DNA of 64,000 nucleotides from Antarctobacter sediminis (GTDB lineage: Bacteria > Pseudomonadota > Alphaproteobacteria > Rhodobacterales > Rhodobacteraceae), in assembly GCF_019218285.1 (NCBI RefSeq), contig NZ_JAHUZG010000002.1, positions 1,178,001-1,242,000 on the forward strand, read 5' to 3'. The notes under the pieces are model-generated. The model was not told where the DNA came from, searched no databases, and was given only the letters and a program-made list of their open reading frames with translations. Shown piece by piece: positions 16,091-27,407 of this stretch; within the stretch, counting starts at the first letter, position 1; the number at the start of each line of letters is the position of its first letter. Position numbers and translations under genes: made by a program.

Positions 16091-19013
16091 GACCCCCGGC
16101 CCGCGTATGTTCGGCCTGCCCTGCGGCGCGGATTTTGCAACCGAACTTGTGACCGGGCTGCGCGCGCGCCTTGGCGATGCGCCGCCAGAGGCACTGGCCC
16201 GGGTCGAGATCTTTGTCAACTCGGACCGCATGGCCCGCCGCCTGCGCGAGGTCTTTGACGCCGGGCCCGCCAGCCTCTTGCCGCGCATCCGGCTGGTCAC
16301 CGATCTGGCCGATCCGCTGACCAAGGCCGCGCTGCCCACCCCGGTGCCGCCACTGCGCCGACGGCTGGAATTGACCGGGCTGGTGTCCAAACTGCTGGAC
16401 AGCGCCCCGGATCTGGCCCCGCGCGCGGCCCTTTTCGACCTTGCCGACAGCCTTGCCACCCTGATGGAAGAGATGCAGGGCGAAGGCGTGCCGCCAGAGG
16501 TGATCGAAAACCTTGATGTGTCGGACCAATCCGGCCACTGGCAGCGCGCGCTGACCTTTCTGCGCATCGTGCAGCAATATTTCGAGTCCGACAGCGCCCC
16601 CGATCCGCAGGCCTATGCCCGCCGCGCGCTGCAACTGCGGCTGGCCGCGTGGGAGATTGCGCCGCCCAGCCATCCGATCCTCGTGGCTGGGTCGACCGGC
16701 TCTCGCGGCACCACCGCTGCTTTCATGGAGGCCGTGGCCCGCCTGCCGCAGGGGGCGGTGATCCTGCCCGGTTTCGACGCCGATACGCCCGATCATGTCT
16801 GGCACAGCCTCGACAACGCGCTGACCGGCGAAGACCATCCGCAGTTCCGCTTTGCCCGCATGATGCAGGGGCTGGAACTGTCGCCCGGAGATGTCCGCAA
16901 CTGGACCGAAACACCGCCGCCCAGCGCCGCGCGCAACCGCGTCCTCTCGCTGGCCCTGCGTCCGGCGCCGGTGACGCACCAATGGCTGTCCGAAGGGCCG
17001 TCGTTGCCCATGTTGCCGGATGCCATGTCCGACGTGACCCTTCTGGAAGCGCCCAGCCAGCGGGACGAGGCGCTGGCGATCGCACTGCGCCTGCGGCAGG
17101 CCGTCAAGGACGGACAGCGGGCCGCCGTCATCACGCCCGACCGGATGCTGACCCGCCGCGTGACCTCGGCGCTGGACCGCTGGAATATCCTGCCCGACGA
17201 CAGCGGCGGGACACCCGCGCAACTGACCCCGCCGGGGCGGCTTTTGCGGCATGTGTCCGAGTTGTTCGTCAAACCGCTGTCAGCCGAGATGCTGCTGACC
17301 CTGCTCAAGCATCCGCTGTCCCATACCGGTGCGGATCGCGGGCCGCATCTGCTGAACACACGCGAACTGGAACTGTACATCCGCAAGACCGGGATGCCCT
17401 ATCCCCAACCCGAACCGCTGGCGCAATGGGGGCAGACCCGCGCGCAGGGCGATTGGGCCGCATGGGTCGGCGCCCGGTTCTGCGGACAAGAGATCGCCGT
17501 CAAACGCCCGCTGGCCGAGTGGGTCGATCATCTTTTGCACCTGACGGAATCCATCTGCGCCGGGCCGGGGATCGACGGCTCGGGCGACCTGTGGAGAGAG
17601 GCCGCGGGCCGTAAATTGCGCGGTGTGATGCAGGGCCTTGCACGCGAGGCCCACCACGGCGCTGAAATGAGCGCCCGCGACTTTGCCGACTTGCTGAGCG
17701 CGCTTTTGTCCCGCGAAGAGGTCCGCGACCGCGACGCCCCGCACCCCGATATCCTGATCTGGGGCACGCTGGAGGCCCGCGTCATGGATGCGGACCTTGT
17801 GATCCTTGCAGGCCTGAACGAAGGCGCGTGGCCGGAACTGCCCGGCGCCGATCCATGGTTGAACCGCGCCATGCGCGCCAAGGCGGGCCTGTTGCTGCCG
17901 GAACGGCGCATCGGCCTGTCGGCGCATGACTTTCAACAGGCCGCCGCCGCGCCCGAGGTGTGGTTCTCGCGGTCGATGAAATCCGACGATGCGGAAACCG
18001 TGCCCTCGCGCTGGCTGAACCGGTTGATGAACCTGATGCGCGGGTTGGAGTCCCGTGACGGATCCGAGGCGATCAAACAGATGCAGGCGCGCGGCAATCG
18101 CTGGCTGGCGCTGGCCCGCGCTTCGGAAACGCCGATCGAGGCGGACCCCGCGACGCGCCCCTCTCCGGCCCCGCCAGCCGAGTCGCGGCCAAGAAAGCTG
18201 TCGGTGACAGAGATCAAGCGGCTGGTCCGCGATCCCTTTGCCATCTACGCCAAGCACGTGCTGAAGTTGCGCGCGCTTGATCCGCTGATGCAGGCGCCGG
18301 ATGCGCTGATGCGCGGTATTCTCACCCACAAGGTGCTGGAGGATTTCGTCAAGGCGACACAGGCGGAACCGCTGAACCTGACGCCCGAGGTGCTGAAGGC
18401 GCAGGCGCGCGCAATCATCGGCGACCCCGAACAGGTGCCCTTTCCCACGGTTCGGGCGCTGTGGCAGGCCCGGATGGATCGCATCGCCCAATGGTTCGTC
18501 GAAACCGAGATCGAGCGTCAGGGGCAAGCCACGCCCAGCCAGTATGAAATCAGGGGCGAACGCGGCATTCCGGCCTTGGGTTTCGTGTTGACCGCCACCG
18601 CCGACCGGATCGACATCGACGGGCGCGGCGGCGCACATATCTACGACTACAAGACCGGTGCCGCCCCTTCGACCAAGGAGCAGGGCAGTTTCGACAAGCA
18701 GCTTTTGCTGGAGGCCGCGATGCTGGACGAAGGCGGCTTTCCCCCATTGGATCCGCCCCATGTGGAACGGGCGGTTTTCATCTCGTTGCAACCTTCGAAC
18801 CCCAAAGAAGTGCTGGCCCCGCTGGAAGAGACCCCGCCCGAACAGGTCTGGGAAGAATTCACCGCGCTGATCGCCGCCTATCACGCGCCGGAAACCGGCT
18901 TTACCGCCCGCAGGGCGCTGCAAAAGGACAATGATGCCGGTGATTTCGACCACCTTGCCCGCTTTGGCGAATGGGACGTGACCGATGCCCCGGTCAAGGA
19001 GGTGCTGAAATGA
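16083..19013 (+). CDS. addB: Double-strand break repair protein AddB
   Basis: A 976-residue subunit of the AddAB helicase-nuclease, which processes broken DNA ends for RecA-dependent repair. The N-terminal half is a degenerate helicase core. The C-terminal RecB-type nuclease domain is shown by LSVTEIKRLVRDPFAIYAK (near 705), RGILTHKVLEDF (near 745) and the catalytic DRIDIDGRGGAHIYDYKTG (near 840-858). The length is normal for the alphaproteobacterial form. Its TGA overlaps the addA ATG. Confidence 0.95.
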   Translation: MFKTPGPRMFGLPCGADFATELVTGLRARLGDAPPEALARVEIFVNSDRMARRLREVFDAGPASLLPRIRLVTDLADPLTKAALPTPVPPLRRRLELTGLVSKLLDSAPDLAPRAALFDLADSLATLMEEMQGEGVPPEVIENLDVSDQSGHWQRALTFLRIVQQYFESDSAPDPQAYARRALQLRLAAWEIAPPSHPILVAGSTGSRGTTAAFMEAVARLPQGAVILPGFDADTPDHVWHSLDNALTGEDHPQFRFARMMQGLELSPGDVRNWTETPPPSAARNRVLSLALRPAPVTHQWLSEGPSLPMLPDAMSDVTLLEAPSQRDEALAIALRLRQAVKDGQRAAVITPDRMLTRRVTSALDRWNILPDDSGGTPAQLTPPGRLLRHVSELFVKPLSAEMLLTLLKHPLSHTGADRGPHLLNTRELELYIRKTGMPYPQPEPLAQWGQTRAQGDWAAWVGARFCGQEIAVKRPLAEWVDHLLHLTESICAGPGIDGSGDLWREAAGRKLRGVMQGLAREAHHGAEMSARDFADLLSALLSREEVRDRDAPHPDILIWGTLEARVMDADLVILAGLNEGAWPELPGADPWLNRAMRAKAGLLLPERRIGLSAHDFQQAAAAPEVWFSRSMKSDDAETVPSRWLNRLMNLMRGLESRDGSEAIKQMQARGNRWLALARASETPIEADPATRPSPAPPAESRPRKLSVTEIKRLVRDPFAIYAKHVLKLRALDPLMQAPDALMRGILTHKVLEDFVKATQAEPLNLTPEVLKAQARAIIGDPEQVPFPTVRALWQARMDRIAQWFVETEIERQGQATPSQYEIRGERGIPALGFVLTATADRIDIDGRGGAHIYDYKTGAAPSTKEQGSFDKQLLLEAAMLDEGGFPPLDPPHVERAVFISLQPSNPKEVLAPLEETPPEQVWEEFTALIAAYHAPETGFTARRALQKDNDAGDFDHLARFGEWDVTDAPVKEVLK

Positions 19014-22000
19014 AGCGCGACGAGGCAACAGAGGCACAGGTACGCGCCGCCGAACCGGGCCATTCCACGTGGCTCGCGGCCAATGCCGGATCCGGCAAGA
19101 CCCGCGTTCTGACGGATCGGGTGGCGCGCCTGCTGCTGGACGGGGTGGACCCGTCGCACATCCTTTGCCTGACATACACCAAGGCCGCCGCATCCGAGAT
19201 GCAGAACCGTTTGTTCAAACGGCTGGGCAGTTGGGCGATGCTGGATCAGGCCGCCCTACAGGACGAATTGCGGCAACTGGGCGTGGAGCGGGTGCTGGAC
19301 GGTGAATTCCTGCAAGAGGCCCGCACCCTCTTTGCCCGCGCCATCGAAACACCGGGCGGGTTGCGCATCCAGACGATTCACTCGTTTTGCGCCTCGCTTC
19401 TGCGGCGCTTTCCGCTAGAGGCGCGGGTCACGCCGCAATTTCAAGAGATGGAAGACCGCGCCGCCGAATTGCTGCGCGCCGACATCCTCGACCGGATCGC
19501 CGACGGCCCGCAGGCGGGCCTGCTGGAGGCCATCGTGCCTTTCATCTCAGGCGAAAACATCGAAGGTCTGGCTGCGCAGCTTTGCCGCCACCGGGATGCC
19601 TTTCAGCCGCCGATGACCCCGGGGCAAATTCGCGCCGCCTATGGTCTGGGCGAGGATGATGACGAGGACAGCTTGCTGGCCTCGGTCTTTCTGGGGTCCG
19701 AGATCCCGCTCTTCCGGTCGCTTGCAGACATCCTCCCCGGGGGCGGCAAGACCGACCAGAAACTGGCCGACAAGCTGGCCGCGATCCAAGCGCCCGATCG
19801 CACGGGACTGGCACAGGTGCAGGACGCGCTGCTGACGCAGGCCGGCACGATCCTCAAGACGCTAGGCACCCAGAAGGTGCGCAAGGATGCGCCCGACCTG
19901 TTCGAGGCGCTGGACCAGCTTGCCGCGCGGGTCGAGGATTCGCTGGCCACGCAGCGCGCGCTTGTGGCCGCGACACGGGATGCCGCCCTGCACGCCTTTG
20001 CCGAGGTGTTCCTGACCGAATACGAAGGCGAAAAGCTGCGCCGCGGCTGGCTGGACTTTGACGATCTCATCACCCGCGCGCGGGATCTGCTAAGCGATCC
20101 GGGCGTGGCGGAATGGGTGCTGTACCGTCTTGACGGCGGCATCGACCACATTCTTGTGGACGAGGCGCAGGACACTTCGCCCGTGCAGTGGCAGGTGATC
20201 GAACGGCTGGCGCAGGAGTTCACCGCGGGCGAAGGGGCGCGGACCGATATCCGCCGCACCATCTTTGTCGTCGGGGACAAGAAACAATCGATCTATTCCT
20301 TTCAGGGCGCCGACCCGTCCGAGTTCGACCGGATGCGGGATGATTTCGCCCGCCGCCTTGCCAATACCGACGCGCCGCTTGTGCCTGCCGATCTGCTGTA
20401 CAGCTTTCGTTCTGCCGAGCCGATCCTGCGGCTGGTCGACAATACGTTTCGCGGGGCCGAGGCCTCGGGTTTTGTGGGTGACGGGCACCGCGCCTTCAAA
20501 GAGGCGATGCCGGGGCGTGTCGACCTTTGGCCCTTGGTTGAAAAGGTCGGTGACGAAGACGATGGCCCGTGGCACGAACCCGTGGACCGGCCCAGCGCCA
20601 CGCATCACACCGTCAAACTGGCCCAGCGGATTGCGCGGTTCATCCGCCAGACCATCGACAACCGCACCCCGCTGCCCGAAGAAAACGGTCATTCGGGGAC
20701 TTATCATGCCCGCCCCGTCCACGCGGGCGATTTCCTGATCCTCGTCCAGAAACGCGGCCGCCTGTTCAAGGAGATCATCCGCGCCTGCAAGCAGGAGGAC
20801 CTGCCCATCGCGGGTGCGGATGTGTTGAAGGTCATGGCCGAACTGGCGGTCAAGGACATCATCGCGCTGCTCAGCTTTCTGTCGACACCCGAAGACAGCC
20901 TGTCGTTGGCGACGGTTCTGCGGTCGCCGCTGTTCGGCCTGTCAGAACAGGCGCTGTTCGACCTTGCGCATCGGCGGGACCGCAAGCACCTGTGGGAGGA
21001 ACTGCGCGCCCGCCGTCAGGACTTTTCGCAGGTGATGCGCGTTCTGGACGACCTGCGGGGACAGACCGATTTCCTGCGCCCCTATGACCTGATTGACCGC
21101 ATCCTGACCCGGCATGACGGCCGCCGCCTGTTCATCGGGCGCCTTGGACCCGAGGCAGAGGATGGCATCAACGCGCTGCTGCAACAGGCGCTGGCCTATG
21201 AGCAAAGCGCAGTGCCCTCGCTGACCGGTTTCCTTGAATGGGCGCGGTCCGACAATCTTCAGATCAAGCGCGCCCCCGACAGCGCGGGCGAAACCCTGCG
21301 TGTGATGACGGTACACGGGTCCAAGGGGCTGGAGGCACCGATTGTCATCCTGCCGGACTGCGCCGAACCGGATACCAAGCTGCGCGACGACCTGTTCCGG
21401 GACGAACACGGCCCGCTGTGGAAAACGCCCGCCGCGGCCCAGCCCGCCCGGCAACAAGCGGTGATCGAGGCCGCCAAGGAAAAGGCCGCGCAGGAAAAGG
21501 ACCGCTTGCTGTATGTCGCCATGACCCGGGCCGAGAAATGGCTGATCGTGGCCGCGGCGGGTGATCTGGGGAAATCGGGCGACGCATGGTACGACAAGGT
21601 CGCGCGCGGCATGGAATTGTCCGGGCCGGAAAAGCAGGCTTATGACTTCGGCGATCTGGATGGCGGCGAAGGGCTGCGTCTGGGTCTGGCGGACTGGTCG
21701 CATCTGCCCTTCAAGGAGCCAGAGGCCAAACACGCCCCCAAGGTCGAGGTGCCCGCAGAGCTGCTGATGCCCGCCCCCGCCCCGCTGGCCAGCACAAAGG
21801 CCCGGTCGCCGTCGGATCTTGGCGGTGCCAAGGCACTGCCCGGGGCGGCTGGCGATACCGAAGAGATGGCCAAGGCCCGGGGGACCGCGCTGCATTCGCT
21901 GTTGGAAAACCTTGCTCCGCTGCCGGTCGGAGATCGGCCAGAGGCGGCGCTGTCTCTTTGTGACCAGTTGGAAACCGACCCGGACCTTGAATCCGTGGCC

Positions 22001-22390
22001 GCGCTTTTGCCCGCGATCCGGGATGAGGCGATGACCGTGCTGTCCGCGCCGGATCTGGCACATGTCTTTGCCCCCGATGCGCTGGCCGAGGTCCCCGTGA
22101 CCGCCGAGCTGCCCGGGCTTGGCCGCATTCATGGCATCATCGACCGGCTGTTGATTCAGGCGGACCGGATCATCGCCGTCGATTTCAAATCGAACCGCAC
22201 GGTGCCCGGCTCTGTCGAACAGGTGCCGGACGGGTTGCTGCGCCAGATGGGGGCCTATGCCGCCGCGCTGGCACAGGTCTATCCAGACAAACGTGTCGAA
22301 ACGGCGCTGGTCTGGACAGCCTCCGCACACTACATGCCGCTGCCGCACGATCTTGTGACACAAGCTCTCGGTCGGGCGGGCGCATCTTGA
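19010..22390 (+). CDS. addA: Double-strand break repair helicase-nuclease AddA
   Basis: A 1126-residue UvrD-family helicase with a C-terminal nuclease. Walker [16 protein letters not shown] is near residue 22, motif [17 protein letters not shown] near 378, [16 protein letters not shown] near 418, the late helicase motif [14 protein letters not shown] near 765 and [14 protein letters not shown] near 830. The nuclease domain ends with [10 protein letters not shown] and the active-site VDFKSNR. The start at 19010 overlaps the addB stop, so the two subunits are translationally coupled. Confidence 0.96.
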   Translation: MKRDEATEAQVRAAEPGHSTWLAANAGSGKTRVLTDRVARLLLDGVDPSHILCLTYTKAAASEMQNRLFKRLGSWAMLDQAALQDELRQLGVERVLDGEFLQEARTLFARAIETPGGLRIQTIHSFCASLLRRFPLEARVTPQFQEMEDRAAELLRADILDRIADGPQAGLLEAIVPFISGENIEGLAAQLCRHRDAFQPPMTPGQIRAAYGLGEDDDEDSLLASVFLGSEIPLFRSLADILPGGGKTDQKLADKLAAIQAPDRTGLAQVQDALLTQAGTILKTLGTQKVRKDAPDLFEALDQLAARVEDSLATQRALVAATRDAALHAFAEVFLTEYEGEKLRRGWLDFDDLITRARDLLSDPGVAEWVLYRLDGGIDHILVDEAQDTSPVQWQVIERLAQEFTAGEGARTDIRRTIFVVGDKKQSIYSFQGADPSEFDRMRDDFARRLANTDAPLVPADLLYSFRSAEPILRLVDNTFRGAEASGFVGDGHRAFKEAMPGRVDLWPLVEKVGDEDDGPWHEPVDRPSATHHTVKLAQRIARFIRQTIDNRTPLPEENGHSGTYHARPVHAGDFLILVQKRGRLFKEIIRACKQEDLPIAGADVLKVMAELAVKDIIALLSFLSTPEDSLSLATVLRSPLFGLSEQALFDLAHRRDRKHLWEELRARRQDFSQVMRVLDDLRGQTDFLRPYDLIDRILTRHDGRRLFIGRLGPEAEDGINALLQQALAYEQSAVPSLTGFLEWARSDNLQIKRAPDSAGETLRVMTVHGSKGLEAPIVILPDCAEPDTKLRDDLFRDEHGPLWKTPAAAQPARQQAVIEAAKEKAAQEKDRLLYVAMTRAEKWLIVAAAGDLGKSGDAWYDKVARGMELSGPEKQAYDFGDLDGGEGLRLGLADWSHLPFKEPEAKHAPKVEVPAELLMPAPAPLASTKARSPSDLGGAKALPGAAGDTEEMAKARGTALHSLLENLAPLPVGDRPEAALSLCDQLETDPDLESVAALLPAIRDEAMTVLSAPDLAHVFAPDALAEVPVTAELPGLGRIHGIIDRLLIQADRIIAVDFKSNRTVPGSVEQVPDGLLRQMGAYAAALAQVYPDKRVETALVWTASAHYMPLPHDLVTQALGRAGAS

Positions 22391-22458
22391 CGCGCGCCCG
22401 GCCCCTCCATACCTTCCCACACCTGAACAGGCTGCCCCAAATCCTTAGGAGATTCCCC

Positions 22459-22779
22459 ATGGCCACCGTCGCCGTCACCGATGCCACCTTCGACGCCGAA
22501 GTGAAGAATTCCGACATTCCCGTTGTCGTCGACTTCTGGGCCGAATGGTGTGGTCCCTGCAAACAGATCGGCCCCGCTCTGGAAGAGCTGTCCGCCGAGA
22601 TGGAAGGCCGCGTCAAGATCGCCAAGGTCGACGTGGACCAGAACCCCAACACCGCCGCCGCAATGGGTGTGCGCGGGATCCCCGCGCTGTTCGTCTTCAA
22701 GGACGGTCAGGCCGTGTCGAACCTTGCCGGTGCACGCCCCAAGGCCGCACTGCAAAGCTGGATCGAAGAGTCGATCTGA
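22459..22779 (+). CDS. trxA: Thioredoxin 1
   Basis: A 106-residue cytoplasmic disulfide reductase with the WCGPC active site (C31 and C34), FWAEW before it and the cis-proline segment GIPALFVF. The start at 22459 has AGGAGA six bases upstream. It follows addA by 68 bases and is closed by a strong terminator, so it may be read both from its own promoter and from the long upstream operon. Confidence 0.97.
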   Translation: MATVAVTDATFDAEVKNSDIPVVVDFWAEWCGPCKQIGPALEELSAEMEGRVKIAKVDVDQNPNTAAAMGVRGIPALFVFKDGQAVSNLAGARPKAALQSWIEESI

Positions 22780-22802
22780 GCCGCCTAACCGGCTGATTTC
22801 CA

Positions 22803-22832
22803 AAGGGCGCCTTCGGGCGCCCTTGTCGTTTT
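22803..22832 (+). terminator. Rho-independent terminator after trxA
   Basis: AAGGGCGCC (22803-22811) and GGCGCCCTT (22816-22824) form a nine-base-pair stem closed by a TTCG tetraloop, followed by GTCGTTTTT. It lies 24 bases past the trxA stop and separates trxA from hslVU. Confidence 0.9.
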
Positions 22833-22850
22833 TGCCCTCATGGCCCATAT
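22822..22850 (+). promoter_or_regulatory. Possible heat-shock (RpoH-type) promoter of hslVU
   Basis: CTTG at 22822-22825 and CCCATAT at 22844-22850 are spaced by 18 bases, close to the RpoH pattern CTTG-N17/18-CCCATnT. It lies 28 bases before the hslV ATG. The -35 element overlaps the 3' arm of the trxA terminator. The match is by eye only; hslVU is a classic RpoH target, which makes it plausible. Confidence 0.35.
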
Positions 22851-22878
22851 CGGCGGTCAACCGAGAAGGAGCATCCAC

Positions 22879-23430
22879 ATGTCCGAAGACTTCCCCGGCT
22901 GGCACGGCACAACCATCATCGGCGTCCGCAAAGGCGGGCAGGTGGTCATCGCGGGCGACGGGCAGGTGAGCCTGGGCCAGACCGTCATCAAGGGCACCGC
23001 GCGCAAGGTACGCCGCCTGTCGCCCGGCGGGCATGACGTGATCTGCGGCTTTGCCGGCTCGACGGCGGATGCCTTTACCCTGCTGGAGCGACTTGAAAAG
23101 AAACTGGAGGCCGCACCGGGCCAGTTGCAGCGCGCTAGCGTCGAACTGGCCAAGGACTGGCGCACCGACAAATACCTGCAAAAGCTGGAGGCGATGCTGA
23201 TCGTCACTGACGGGCAGGAGCTCTATGTCATCACCGGCGCGGGCGACGTTCTGGAACCGGAACATGATGTGGCCGCCATCGGATCGGGCGGCAACTTTGC
23301 CTTGGCCGCCGCACGCGCGATGATGGACAGCGACAAAAGCGCCGAAGAGGTCGCCCGCCGCGCCATGGCGATTGCCGCCGACATCTGCGTCTATACCAAC
23401 GGCAACCTCACGGTTGAAACGCTGGGCTAA
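22879..23430 (+). CDS. hslV: ATP-dependent protease subunit HslV
   Basis: Proteolytic core of the HslVU (ClpYQ) protease. The catalytic N-terminal threonine is in [12 protein letters not shown], exposed after removal of a ten-residue leader ([10 protein letters not shown]) longer than the single Met in E. coli, as is usual in alphaproteobacteria. [12 protein letters not shown] with the catalytic lysine region and [14 protein letters not shown] are conserved. It is 183 residues, with an AAGGAG site before ATG 22879. It is followed by hslU after 87 bases. Confidence 0.95.
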   Translation: MSEDFPGWHGTTIIGVRKGGQVVIAGDGQVSLGQTVIKGTARKVRRLSPGGHDVICGFAGSTADAFTLLERLEKKLEAAPGQLQRASVELAKDWRTDKYLQKLEAMLIVTDGQELYVITGAGDVLEPEHDVAAIGSGGNFALAAARAMMDSDKSAEEVARRAMAIAADICVYTNGNLTVETLG

Positions 23431-23466
23431 GACCGGACGCGCACCACAGGATAACTTCCGTCCACT

Positions 23467-23501
23467 TGGATTCAGCCGCCGATTGGATATCTCTGAATCC
23501 A
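23467..23501 (+). promoter_or_regulatory. Inverted repeat between hslV and hslU
   Basis: TGGATTCAG (23467-23475) is the exact reverse complement of CTGAATCCA (23493-23501). The RNA hairpin would end six bases before the AAAGGA ribosome site of hslU (23507-23512). It could set the HslV to HslU ratio or bind a regulator as DNA. Function unknown. Confidence 0.45.
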
Positions 23502-23517
23502 GATCGAAAGGACCAGA

Positions 23518-24825
<1,308 letters not shown>

Positions 24826-24832
24826 TGAAATG

Positions 24833-24859
24833 ACAAGCCCGGCTCTTTGCCGGGCTTGT
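24833..24859. terminator. Hairpin between convergent hslU and the RTX-repeat gene
   Basis: ACAAGCCCGGC (24833-24843) pairs over eleven bases with GCCGGGCTTGT (24849-24859), with a five-base loop. The U-run is weak on both sides. Its position, 8 bases after hslU and 10 bases after the stop of the opposite gene, suggests it serves both. Confidence 0.7.
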
Positions 24860-24869
24860 TGCATGTACG

Positions 24870-25667
24870 TCAGGTCTGATTGAGCGTCATGACGTCGTCC
24901 AGCGTAAACAGGGTTCCGACCCCGCGCACCGTCATCACGTGCTGATTGCCGTCCGAGATGATGGCATCTTCCTCACCCGGTTCTCCCGCATAGCTGATGC
25001 TCAGGTCGCCTGCCTCGCCGGTCTCGGTCGCGTAGACAAGGATGTCTTCGCCGGGGTTGAAATCCAGAACCGTCACGGGGGCGCCCGGTTCGACATATTC
25101 ACCGCCGATGAACAGGTCTGACCCTGCGCCACCGATCATCAGGTCACCGCTGCCACCGAAAATGGTATCGTCCCCATCGCCACCGTCCAGCGTATCGGGA
25201 TCGTCGTCCGTGTCCGTCATCGTGCCGTCGAAAGAACCGGCAATGGCACTGGCAAGGCCGGACACCGTCACCGGTGGGTTGTCGAACATGCCTTGCAACC
25301 CGTCGACATCCAGCAAACCCGCACCGAACAACAGATCATCGCCGCCGTCCCCGGTCAGCGTGTCCGAGCCTTCGTCGTCGACAAGAATATCGTTGCCGCT
25401 GCCGCCGATAAGCTGGTCGTTCCCCTGATTGCCGAACATCAGGTCCGTTCCACCGCCTCCGAACATCACATCGTCACCATCCGAACCGGAAATCAGCTCT
25501 CCGGTCAGGTTCGGGTCGATGTCTGACAGATCGATCCGTTCGACATCATCATCCAACTGTGTGGGTTCAGGCCGGTCATCGTCATCAGAGTCCTCCCCGG
25601 TCATGACCATCGTACCAGCCGCAGCCATGCCCATCAGGGCGAGTAACCAAAACATCCAATACTCCAT
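24870..25667 (-). CDS. RTX-type calcium-binding repeat protein with N-terminal membrane segment
   Basis: A 265-residue acidic protein. The first 20 residues (MEYWMFWLLALMGMAAAGTM) are a membrane segment or uncleaved signal, followed by a very acidic linker (EDSDDDD). Repeats of the GGxGxDxL type lie at about residues 60-112 (GSDGDDVMFGGGGTD, GNQGNDQLIGGSGND, GDGGDDLLFG) and 162-190 (DGGDGDDTIFGGSGD). These fold into calcium-binding parallel beta-rolls. RTX proteins normally leave by a type I system with a C-terminal signal; no such exporter is adjacent. The function is unknown; adhesion or surface calcium binding are possible. Confidence 0.75.
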   Translation of the reverse strand: MEYWMFWLLALMGMAAAGTMVMTGEDSDDDDRPEPTQLDDDVERIDLSDIDPNLTGELISGSDGDDVMFGGGGTDLMFGNQGNDQLIGGSGNDILVDDEGSDTLTGDGGDDLLFGAGLLDVDGLQGMFDNPPVTVSGLASAIAGSFDGTMTDTDDDPDTLDGGDGDDTIFGGSGDLMIGGAGSDLFIGGEYVEPGAPVTVLDFNPGEDILVYATETGEAGDLSISYAGEPGEEDAIISDGNQHVMTVRGVGTLFTLDDVMTLNQT

Positions 25668-25734
25668 AAGTTTTATGGGTCTGGGAATGATCGCGGAATA
25701 TGGCGGAGTTTTGGTGCCCGGAAGGCAAAAGAAA

Positions 25735-25759
25735 ACGCCCCACCAAATCGGTGGGGCGT
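25735..25759 (-). terminator. Rho-independent terminator of the peptide ABC importer operon
   Basis: ACGCCCCACC (25735-25744) and GGTGGGGCGT (25750-25759) form a ten-base-pair stem. On the minus strand it is followed by TTTTCTTTTG. It lies 25 bases after the stop of the substrate-binding protein gene. Confidence 0.88.
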
Positions 25760-25784
25760 CCTATTATTTCGACAACGGAAAGAC

Positions 25785-27338
25785 TTAGGCCATCCACCAA
25801 CGCTCGGCCATGCGGGCGTTGTCCATCTGCCAGAGATTGCCCACTTTGTCCGGGTTGGCGACCTTGTTCGACACCGCCTGAACGTAGTTGGCGAACATCG
25901 GCAGGACCACGCCGCCGTCGTCCTTCAGGATCATCTGCATCTCGGTGTACATCTCACGCCGCTTGTTCGGGTCCAGTTCGGCCCGCGCGGTGATCAGCAG
26001 ATCCTGGAAACGCTCGCTGTCTTCGCGACCCCACTGGGTGTCGTTCCACGGCACGCCGTCCTCGTAGGCGGTCGAGAACATCCAGTCCTCGGTGGCGCGG
26101 CCCGACCAGTAGCAGGCGCAGAAGGGTTTCTTCAGCCAGACGTTCGACCAGTAGCCATCCGCCGGTTCCTGCACCACGTTGATGTTGATGCCGGCGGACT
26201 TGGCCGATGCCTGGTACAACTGCGCGGCGTCAACCGCACCTTCGAAGGCGGCGTTCGAAGCCGAAAGGTCGATGTCCAGCGAAGAGAGGCCGGCCTCTTT
26301 CAGGTAGAACTTGGCCTTGTCCGGGTCGTAGCTGGTCTGCTCCATGTCGGCAGCGAAATACTGGTTGGCGGGACCGATGGGGGTATCGTTGCCCACGCGG
26401 CCATGACCCAGCAGGATCTTGTCGACCATTTCCTGACGGTTGATGGCGAATTTCAGCGCCCGGCGCACGTTCACATCGCTGAACGGTGCGACATTGGTCA
26501 GCATGGGGAAGGTGTACTGCTGGTTGCAGGACACTTCCTGAATGCGCACCATCGGGTTCGCCTTGAGCAGCGCCTCGGTCTTGAGGTCGATACGGTTGAT
26601 CGCGTCGACCTGACCGGTCAGCAGTGCGTTCATCCGGGCGGTGTTGTCGTTCACCGCGATATATTCGACCTCGTCGAAGAAGCCCGCGCTGTCACCCTTG
26701 TAGTGGCTGTCGACCCGCTTGGCGACCATGCGCACGCCGGGTTCGAAGCTGGTGACGCTGTAGAGACCGGTGCCGATCCCCTTGGCGATGGCCTCTTCGA
26801 TCTGGCCCGCCGGATAGATCAGCAGGTGATAATCCGACAGCAGATAGGGGAAGTCGGCATTGCCGGCCTTCAGCGTGAACTGCACCTGATGGTCGGTGAT
26901 CTTCTTCATCTCGGTGATGGCTTCGACGATCGGCTTGGCCGCCGATTTCGCGCCTTCGGCCACGTGCAGTTGCAACGAGGCAATCACGTCATCCGCGCCA
27001 AAGGCCTTGCCATTGTGGAAGGTCACACCCTGACGCAGGTCAAAGGTCCATGTCTTGGCGTCTGCGGTGGCCTCCCACGAGGTGGCCAGTTCGCCCTTGA
27101 GCGAGCCATCGGCGGCAACCTCGGTGAGGCTGTCAAAGACGGTGCCCTGCGCCGAAGCGATCATGAACAGGTCGGAATGGGTACGGCCATCCCAGCTGTC
27201 CGAGGTATTGGCCCCCGACAGCGCCGCACGAAGGCGGCCACCGCGTTTGGCCTGTGCCCGCAGCGGCAGGCCCGAGGCGGCAAGCACACCGGCGGCCGCG
27301 CCGGTGGTCAGAAGTCCACGTCTGCTAATTCTGGTCAT
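25785..27338 (-). CDS. ABC transporter substrate-binding protein, family 5 (peptide/nickel type)
   Basis: A 517-residue periplasmic binding protein. The N-terminus carries a twin-arginine type signal (SRRGLLTTGAAAG, ending near LRAQA). The body has family-5 features such as WTFDLRQGVTFHNGKAFGADDV and RRALKFAINRQEMVD. TAT export is typical of many alphaproteobacterial members. It is the last gene of the importer operon (permease, permease, fused ATPase, binding protein) and has a GGGGAG site before its ATG. The ligand, a peptide or another small molecule, cannot be told from sequence. Confidence 0.92.
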   Translation of the reverse strand: MTRISRRGLLTTGAAAGVLAASGLPLRAQAKRGGRLRAALSGANTSDSWDGRTHSDLFMIASAQGTVFDSLTEVAADGSLKGELATSWEATADAKTWTFDLRQGVTFHNGKAFGADDVIASLQLHVAEGAKSAAKPIVEAITEMKKITDHQVQFTLKAGNADFPYLLSDYHLLIYPAGQIEEAIAKGIGTGLYSVTSFEPGVRMVAKRVDSHYKGDSAGFFDEVEYIAVNDNTARMNALLTGQVDAINRIDLKTEALLKANPMVRIQEVSCNQQYTFPMLTNVAPFSDVNVRRALKFAINRQEMVDKILLGHGRVGNDTPIGPANQYFAADMEQTSYDPDKAKFYLKEAGLSSLDIDLSASNAAFEGAVDAAQLYQASAKSAGININVVQEPADGYWSNVWLKKPFCACYWSGRATEDWMFSTAYEDGVPWNDTQWGREDSERFQDLLITARAELDPNKRREMYTEMQMILKDDGGVVLPMFANYVQAVSNKVANPDKVGNLWQMDNARMAERWWMA

Positions 27339-27407
27339 TGTCGTCTCCCCTTGGTCAGTTCCCGGCGCGGATCCATTGCCCGGCCGATATTCATTGTGAC
27401 ATTACCT

